NCBI GenBank assembly: GCA_025451845.1
Contig: JANWJS010000023.1
Coordinates: forward strand, 1 to 64,000
Reading direction: 5' to 3'
Length of the DNA: 64,000 nucleotides
From: Steroidobacteraceae bacterium
GTDB lineage: Bacteria > Pseudomonadota > Gammaproteobacteria > Steroidobacterales > Steroidobacteraceae
Shown: in pieces, positions 58,785 to 64,000 of the stretch
How positions within the stretch are numbered: the stretch's first letter is position 1
Layout: each line of letters begins with the position of its first letter
Position numbers and translations under genes: made by a program
Notes under the pieces: generated by a model
Told to the model about the DNA's origin: nothing
Databases searched by the model: none
Seen by the model: only the letters and a program-made list of their open reading frames with translations

Positions 58785-61292
58785 TCACTTCAGCGTGAGA
58801 GCGGCGCTGCCGAGCGCCGCCTGGCAGGCCGCCTGGGCCGCCACTGAAACGGTGTAGCTCGGATTCAGGCCCGGGACCCCGTCGAGCAGTTTGCTGAGCT
58901 CGGTCTGCAGGGCCGTGGCGTAGGTCGGATCGACGGTCGTGCCGACCGCCAATGCGGTCACCAGCGGCGTAATGACCAGGCTCTGGTTGGAATTGGACCC
59001 GGACGTGCCGAAGAATGAAGCTGAGGTATTCGCGAGAGAGCTGTCGAGCCCGGCACCGAAGAACTGGTCGCGGTATGGGCCCTTCACGACGAGCTCGCTG
59101 CAGTAGGCCCCCGCAAGCTGCGAGATGGCGGTCTGCTCCGAGGCCGTGAAGGCGCTGATCTGCGGCACGGCCGGCAGCGACTGCTCCAACGCGGTGTAAG
59201 CCGCCGATACGACCGAATCGTTGACCGGAACGCCGGTAGCGACCGACATCGCTGCGTTCAGCTCGGCAAAGGTATGTACTCCCAGATCGGGCTGCGGCGT
59301 ATTGTCGGTCGCGACCGGATTCGGCGGGACAACGGGCTCGACGTAGACGTTGCTCTGGTTGCCGAGCTGATCGAACGACAGGAAGATCATGTCGCTGGTC
59401 ACCCCTGTGTCGACGCCGATCACCGCGCCGACGCTCGAAAGCAACTGTCCGTTGGCGGCCGAATAGGCCGAGCCGCCGATGGTGGTATTGATGGTCGAGA
59501 ACGACTGACCCACCGTCGGGAGCTGCCCGTTGATGCCGATCCGAATCCCCGAGACAGAAATGTTCTGCGGCTGGGCGTTGGCTGTAAGAGTGATGAACGT
59601 CGGATCATAGAAGAGATAGCTGTAATTGTCGTACTGGGTCGCCGTCATCATGATGTAGGACTCGGGGATCCCCACGATGCTGCTCACGTCGAACAGCAGG
59701 AAGTACTTTTGCCCGACCCCGGCGCTGTAGTTCTGCTGTATCTGCGCCTGAGTGAGCGCCGAGTCGTGGATGGCGAGGAACCGGACCTCGCCCAGCCACT
59801 GCCGATCGCCGGTGGTCTCATTGCCGAGCACCAGGGCGAAGGTATTGTCCCAGTTGGCAAGCGAACCACCGCTGTTCGGGTCGACGTCACCGGTGAATTG
59901 GCCGTCGACGTACACCTTCTCTCCATCGACGGGGTCGTAGGTGAGCACGATGTGTTGCAGCGCTGCTTGAGCGAAAGCCCCGGTCAGCGAAGTCAGCAAC
60001 GGCGGGTCGCCGTTAGTATCTGTTTTGTCGCTGCGAGTCTGCGCCTGGTACTGCACGGCGTCCTGGCCCAGGGTGACGTTTCGCGCGGTATCGCTGCCCG
60101 AATAGCTGACGATGTTGGCCTTCGTCTGCGTAATGTTGGCGGGAGACGCCCATACCTCGATCGAGTACTCACCGGTGGTCTGGACAAGGTTCGCGAGCTT
60201 CTGACTGCTCGTGGTCAGCGCCTGGGCCCGGCTTCCCTCGCCGAAGATAACCCCCCAGGCCTGATCCCAGATCACATTGCCCGATACGGTCAGATCCGCT
60301 TCGGGGCTGACGCCGCTGGTGTCGTAGGCGACGCTGCCCGATCCCTCCTTGAACTCGTATTTCGCGATCGTATCGGCATCGTACCGGCTGCCGCCCGAGG
60401 CGATGATGCCCTGGTGCAGCAGCAGCGCCTTCGATATGACCCACGATGAAGGCACGTTGGTCGCGGTGATGGTGTTGGCGTATGCAGTGATGGCCGCCAG
60501 CATCTTCGCCGCACTGCCGGGGCAGTCCGGAGCACCGCCGGGGGTGGTCGCCCAGCAATGGTGAGACTCCGTGGCCAGGCGTTCGACGAAGCGCGACGCA
60601 GCGGGGTCATCGAGATTGATCTTTGCCTGCGCCTCCAGATACGCCTGATTCGGATCGGAGCTGGCGAAATAGGGCGCCTGGGGCGTAGAGGATGTCGGAT
60701 CGTGGCACTGCCAGCAGAATTGCCTCAGGATCGGAGTCCAAAGGAGTGTCTGGAAGTTGGTCGGGTCGCTCGGAAAGGTCTTCGTCCCGCCGACCGACTG
60801 CTCGGGCGGCGGCACCAGTTGCACCTTCTGCGCGGCACCGGCGCCGCCGCCGATCCAGTTCTGAATCCAGGTGAGCATGGTGTCGGCGCACGCCTGTGGC
60901 GAGGCGACCCAGCAATTGTGTCCGCCGCCGACCCGCATGACCAGCGTCGACTCACCCGGTTGCGAGGTGTTCACCAGCGGCAGAGCCGCCTGGTAAGCGA
61001 GGTTGACGTCATCCGAGCGCGCGAACTGCGGGGATTGTCCGCCTGCGTAATGGCAGCCTCCGCAGCGGTCCGTGGAGCGTACGTTGTTCCACAGGCTGAC
61101 CTGGAAGGCCTGCACGTCCTTGCTCGCCGGCGCCGGCCCGGTGTAGGTGCTCGCGGCGGTGGATCCGCTTGGCTGGTTGACCTGCGTCGCCGGACCGCTC
61201 GGACCGCAGGCGGCGAGCATCGTGGCGAGCAGAAGCCCTGCGGCCACTGTGAGCAGCGGCCGACTCAGGGGAGTGCACTCGGTGCGTATCAT
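58785..61292 (-). CDS. Di-haem c-type lipoprotein with LamG domain
   Basis: 835 residues. The lipobox is TMLAAC (acylated cysteine about 29). Two homologous modules follow. Module A (about 60-145) has CGGCH and ends GGGHNCWVASPQACADTMLTWI (split here as GGGHNCW..ADTMLTWI). Module B (about 180-275) has CWQCH and ends ESHHCW..AKMLAAI. Each thus has one haem motif and a distal H-x-C-W. A LamG/laminin-like domain of about 180 residues comes next (SIEVWASPANI, VDGEKVYVDGQFTGDV, WLGEVRFLAIHDSAL), then a long beta region and a C-terminal helical part. It is probably surface-exposed or outer-membrane-anchored and can carry two haems. It is 21 bp after the single-haem gene. Confidence 0.88.
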   Translation of the reverse strand: MIRTECTPLSRPLLTVAAGLLLATMLAACGPSGPATQVNQPSGSTAASTYTGPAPASKDVQAFQVSLWNNVRSTDRCGGCHYAGGQSPQFARSDDVNLAYQAALPLVNTSQPGESTLVMRVGGGHNCWVASPQACADTMLTWIQNWIGGGAGAAQKVQLVPPPEQSVGGTKTFPSDPTNFQTLLWTPILRQFCWQCHDPTSSTPQAPYFASSDPNQAYLEAQAKINLDDPAASRFVERLATESHHCWATTPGGAPDCPGSAAKMLAAITAYANTITATNVPSSWVISKALLLHQGIIASGGSRYDADTIAKYEFKEGSGSVAYDTSGVSPEADLTVSGNVIWDQAWGVIFGEGSRAQALTTSSQKLANLVQTTGEYSIEVWASPANITQTKANIVSYSGSDTARNVTLGQDAVQYQAQTRSDKTDTNGDPPLLTSLTGAFAQAALQHIVLTYDPVDGEKVYVDGQFTGDVDPNSGGSLANWDNTFALVLGNETTGDRQWLGEVRFLAIHDSALTQAQIQQNYSAGVGQKYFLLFDVSSIVGIPESYIMMTATQYDNYSYLFYDPTFITLTANAQPQNISVSGIRIGINGQLPTVGQSFSTINTTIGGSAYSAANGQLLSSVGAVIGVDTGVTSDMIFLSFDQLGNQSNVYVEPVVPPNPVATDNTPQPDLGVHTFAELNAAMSVATGVPVNDSVVSAAYTALEQSLPAVPQISAFTASEQTAISQLAGAYCSELVVKGPYRDQFFGAGLDSSLANTSASFFGTSGSNSNQSLVITPLVTALAVGTTVDPTYATALQTELSKLLDGVPGLNPSYTVSVAAQAACQAALGSAALTLK

Positions 61293-61313
61293 CGAAATGC
61301 CCTCCGTTGGGGA

Positions 61314-62528
61314 TCAGGAGCCCGCGCAAGCGGCGGCGGACTGCTGAAACACCTGCTTGAGGTCGTAGCCGTTCTGGAAGCCCGACTGGATGGCCGCGAT
61401 CGTCGTCTGATCAGCCGTGCTCGTCGGCGCCCGCAGGCACACCTGCTGGAAGACCTTGACCACCTGGCAGTTGGCGAATGCGGTGGTGTTCTCGAGCTCC
61501 TGGCCGAGGGATTTTGCGCCCTCTCCGCTGCCCGGAAGGCCCGAGCTCCAGCCGAGATCCGCGTTGGGTCCCGACCGCCACCGGTTCGACCAGCTGTCGT
61601 TCGGCGTGACGAATCCCCAGATGAAGTTCTGCGGGTTCTTCACGTACTTCGGCTGCACTTGTCCGGCCGTATACACGAGCTGGTTGGTCGTGCTGCTGAA
61701 GTCGTAATAGGCGAACGCCTGCGCCATCGGATCCATGCCGCTGTGGCAACCCGCGCAGTTGTTGAGAAAGACCCGGCTGTCCCCGCCCGGTGAGCGCGCC
61801 ACGTCCTGGCGGACCCGGTCGGTCGGCCGCGTGTTATCCATCACCGTCTGCATGTCGTGACAGAGGTAGTTGAGCATCGTGAAACGGAACTGCGCCCGGT
61901 TCGTGCCCAACACGAAGAACGCCGCGGCGCCCGCCCGCGTGGTCCATACACCCGCGGTTGCCTGTGTGGGCGTGCCGTAGACCGCCGACTGGGTGGTCTG
62001 CGTCAATGCGCTCGAGAAGTCGATGCCATTCGCCTCGGCCGTCGCGTAGTGATCATTGTTGGCAGGAGAGGGCGCTGGTAGCCCAGACGCATTGACCGTG
62101 TAGAGGATATCCGCCGACAGCACCGTATTGAAAGGTATGTCGTCCCGGATCATGCCGATCACCGTCGCCGTGTAGTCGTTGAACGGCACGAAGGCGGACT
62201 GATTGCGGTTGGTCCAGGGATTGATGAATTCCTTCAGCGTCGCGTTGTAGAAGTCCGGCGCGTATTTCGGGTCGGTGGCGACTGCAGCCGCGGCGATCAG
62301 CCCCGGCTGCCCCGGCTGGCTGATGATGTCGTTCTCCATCTTCTGAAGCACGGCGGCGGAAGGGGGAACGCCGGCCAGGCGCTCGTAGATGCGTCTTGCC
62401 TGCTCGTACGAGCCGGCGAACACGGGAGGAGCAGCCTGCGCCGCCAACAGCGCGAAGGCGACGGCGCTGCAAGTGGCGCGCTGCGCCAGGCCTTCGCGGC
62501 GACGTCGAATTTTCGCTCGATGTTTCAT
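61314..62528 (-). CDS. Exported mono-haem protein, DUF1592/1588-like
   Basis: 404 residues. An export signal (ATCSAVAFALLAAQAAPPVFAG) leads to SYEQARRIYERLAGVPPSAAVL. A c-type haem motif CAGCH is in FLNNCAGCHSGMDPMAQAFAYYD, with the FD/YD-type end typical of cytochromes beside DUF1588 domains. NYLCHDMQTVMDNTRPTDRVRQDVARSPGGDS precedes it, where R-x-DV-x-R-x-PGGD positions a loop before the haem. The rest is helical. It is the first gene of the 14-gene minus-strand operon, 39 bp downstream of a good sigma-70-type promoter. Confidence 0.85.
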   Translation of the reverse strand: MKHRAKIRRRREGLAQRATCSAVAFALLAAQAAPPVFAGSYEQARRIYERLAGVPPSAAVLQKMENDIISQPGQPGLIAAAAVATDPKYAPDFYNATLKEFINPWTNRNQSAFVPFNDYTATVIGMIRDDIPFNTVLSADILYTVNASGLPAPSPANNDHYATAEANGIDFSSALTQTTQSAVYGTPTQATAGVWTTRAGAAAFFVLGTNRAQFRFTMLNYLCHDMQTVMDNTRPTDRVRQDVARSPGGDSRVFLNNCAGCHSGMDPMAQAFAYYDFSSTTNQLVYTAGQVQPKYVKNPQNFIWGFVTPNDSWSNRWRSGPNADLGWSSGLPGSGEGAKSLGQELENTTAFANCQVVKVFQQVCLRAPTSTADQTTIAAIQSGFQNGYDLKQVFQQSAAACAGS

Positions 62529-62884
62529 GGCACCCGCTCACTCCCAAATGCCGACGCACGGCGCGCACTATACCGGCTAAAAAAAACAGAAACCAACGTC
62601 GCAGGACGCAGACATCGCTGCTGTTTGATGTCACTTTTCAGCCGTCTTCGTCCGCCACCGCCGCCATGCACGTTGTTGGTCGTGCCGGTGGGCGCCAAAA
62701 TGCGAGTCCGTTCACGGCGGCACACTGACATAAGAGGGCCTACTAGCGACGTCCGGAATTGCGGACCGGCCGAAGCGTGACCGGATCGACACGCCAGGAA
62801 GACGGGCCGCGACCCTTCCCGAGGTTATGTTACGTTCGCCCCTCGCCGGAGTCGGGCGCGACGGGCCCATCCGGAGTGGCTGGC
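62529..62884. other. Divergent intergenic region, 356 bp
   Basis: Region between the mono-haem gene (minus) and the partial propeller gene (plus). It contains the minus-strand promoter and an A8 tract (62579-62586) on its plus strand. I could not identify a plus promoter or an operator. Confidence 0.5.
62567..62596 (-). promoter_or_regulatory. Promoter of the 14-gene trans-envelope operon
   Basis: On the minus strand TTGGTT (complement of 62591-62596) and TATAGT (complement of 62567-62572) are separated by 18 bp that include an eight-T tract. The -10 ends 38 bp before the start codon at 62528. This is the best sigma-70-type promoter in the window. Confidence 0.6.
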
Positions 62885-64000
62885 ATGAGCTTGCAGCGTG
62901 AAATCGTGACGCCGTTCTCACAAAGACCGCAGGTCCGGGCACCGCGCGTTTGCGCCGCGGCGGCGCTCTTCCTTTGCCTCGCCGTGATCCTCGGCGGCTG
63001 CGGCGGCGGCAGCGTCAACCTCGCCAACAGCCAGGGGCCCGATCCGGGCACCGTCGATTTTCCGATTTTCTATGTGAAGCGGACGATCCCCGCGAACGCG
63101 GGCGGCACCCTCGTGCAGGACGACCTGCGCATGATGCGCGTCACGTTCCCGTCGGCGGATCTCTACATGCGCTCCGCCGCTTCGCCGGCAGCGCCGGAGA
63201 CGAACATCACGGCGAGCATGAGGAAAGGCGATCCTTACGACGTGAAGGATGTAGATGTGTCGCCGGACGGCACCAAGGTCGCATTCGCGATGCGGGGCCC
63301 GCTCACCGCAAACATGAACCCGGCAAAAGCTCCCTCCTGGCGGATTTACGAGTACACCATCTCGACCCATACGCTGGCGCCGATGATCGACCCCACGGCG
63401 GACACGGCGCCCGATACCGTGAACGATGTTTCGCCCCACTACCTGCCGGACGGCAGCATCGCCTTCTCCTCTACCCGCCAGAGGAATTCACAGGCGATCC
63501 TGATCAACGAGGGCAAGCCCGAGTTCATCGCCGAGGACGAGAGCCGCACCGAGCCGATCTTCGACCTGCATGTGATCAGTCCGGACCGGTCGAAGATCGA
63601 TCAGATCTCCTTCAATCAGAGCCATGATCGCGATGCCACCGTGCTGGCGAGCGGGCGCATCCTCTTCACGCGCTGGAACCACGCTCCGGGCAAGGACCAG
63701 ATGGATCTCTACACCATCAACCCCGACGGCACGGACCTGGAGCTTTATTACGGCGCACAGAGCCACATGACCGGCACCACCGGCAGCATCATCGAGTTCT
63801 CCCATCCGCGCGAAATGGAGGGTGGCGGGATTCTCGCCATCGCACGGGAGTACACCGGCGTGGATTTCGGCGGCCAGCTCGAGATCATCGACGGCAATCA
63901 CTACGTCGAGAACACGCAGCCGCTGCTCGCTTCGCGCACGCTCACCGGGCCAGCGCAGAGACCGGGGACGCCCAATCAGGTCAGCACCCTCCCCGGCCCC
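62885..64000 (+). CDS. Lipoprotein beta-propeller resembling HzsA (hydrazine synthase alpha), cut by window edge
   Basis: The frame is open from ATG 62885 to the window end (372 codons). GGAG lies about 9 nt upstream. The lipobox is AVILGGC with an adjacent glycine run. The visible part begins TVDFPIFYVKRTIP and contains propeller-like blades with PD40/TolB-type turns: VDVSPDGTKVAFAMRGP, YLPDGSIAFSSTRQR, VLASGRILFTRWNHAPG and YTINPDGTDLEL. The blade pattern and SSTRQR are what I recognise from HzsA-related proteins, whose namesake is the hydrazine synthase alpha subunit. That subunit is a multihaem enzyme; haem motifs, if any, lie beyond the window. Hydrazine synthesis is not implied. It faces away from the 14-gene operon across 356 bp. 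Confidence 0.75.
   Translation, partial: MSLQREIVTPFSQRPQVRAPRVCAAAALFLCLAVILGGCGGGSVNLANSQGPDPGTVDFPIFYVKRTIPANAGGTLVQDDLRMMRVTFPSADLYMRSAASPAAPETNITASMRKGDPYDVKDVDVSPDGTKVAFAMRGPLTANMNPAKAPSWRIYEYTISTHTLAPMIDPTADTAPDTVNDVSPHYLPDGSIAFSSTRQRNSQAILINEGKPEFIAEDESRTEPIFDLHVISPDRSKIDQISFNQSHDRDATVLASGRILFTRWNHAPGKDQMDLYTINPDGTDLELYYGAQSHMTGTTGSIIEFSHPREMEGGGILAIAREYTGVDFGGQLEIIDGNHYVENTQPLLASRTLTGPAQRPGTPNQVSTLPGP

Overview
The window is about 64 kb of high-GC bacterial DNA (roughly two thirds G+C by eye, with long antisense shadow ORFs). Gene content points to a gammaproteobacterium near the Xanthomonadales, Nevskiales or Steroidobacteraceae: malate synthase A plus isocitrate lyase, a branched-chain 2-oxo acid dehydrogenase, TolQ/TolR-type motors, NtrC/RpoN regulation and DUF2383 and BON stress proteins. 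This placement is inference. I see no rRNA, tRNA, CRISPR array, insertion sequence or phage gene.

Region 1 (1-4.4 kb, minus strand): a PepSY transmembrane protein followed by three tandem, different PstS-like phosphate-binding proteins. No ABC permease genes are present. The PepSY start codon lies in a perfect 14-bp inverted repeat. Region 2 (4.4-15 kb): glyoxylate shunt genes aceB-aceA with a divergent RamB/ScfR-type regulator; a MocR-type regulator facing a broken alpha/beta hydrolase gene; then a bkd operon (E1 alpha, E1 beta, E2). Region 3 (15-29.7 kb): assorted chromosomal genes, including Ku, a YciH/SUI1 protein, a PmtA-like methyltransferase, a LacI regulator, a glycosyltransferase, a DUF4136 lipoprotein, a PIG-L deacetylase, a CAP-domain protein, a glucoamylase and polyphosphate-glucokinase pair, HemJ, a nitroreductase, an egtB remnant, apt and a small basic exported protein.

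Region 4 (29.8-42.4 kb) is a regulatory and stress island. It holds a NarL-type histidine kinase, two response regulators, an NtrC-type sigma-54 activator, a CPA1 antiporter, a DUF2383 protein, a hybrid histidine kinase, an rpoN gene outside its usual lpt/hpf locus, a BON protein with a small lipoprotein, an ECF sigma factor and a KefB/C-type antiporter. Three copies of the imperfect palindrome GTnGGAnnnnTCCnAC lie only at regulatory positions here. A near-consensus sigma-54 promoter sits just upstream of a strong intrinsic terminator, which predicts an RNA of about 50 nt.

Region 5 (42.4-64 kb): ppc with unusual catalytic-motif residues, a GNAT gene, and then a 14-gene minus-strand run (62528 to 45702) with mostly tiny gaps or overlaps. 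It encodes two CxxCH proteins (one with a duplicated haem module and a LamG domain), a Tat-type exported protein, a TlpA-like thioredoxin, three TPR proteins, a TolQ/TolR/TolR motor, an AgmX/TonB-type coupling protein and ApbE. A divergent partial gene at the right edge encodes a lipoprotein beta-propeller resembling the hydrazine synthase alpha subunit family. I regard this as an undescribed energised trans-envelope redox or surface system and the strongest candidate in the window.
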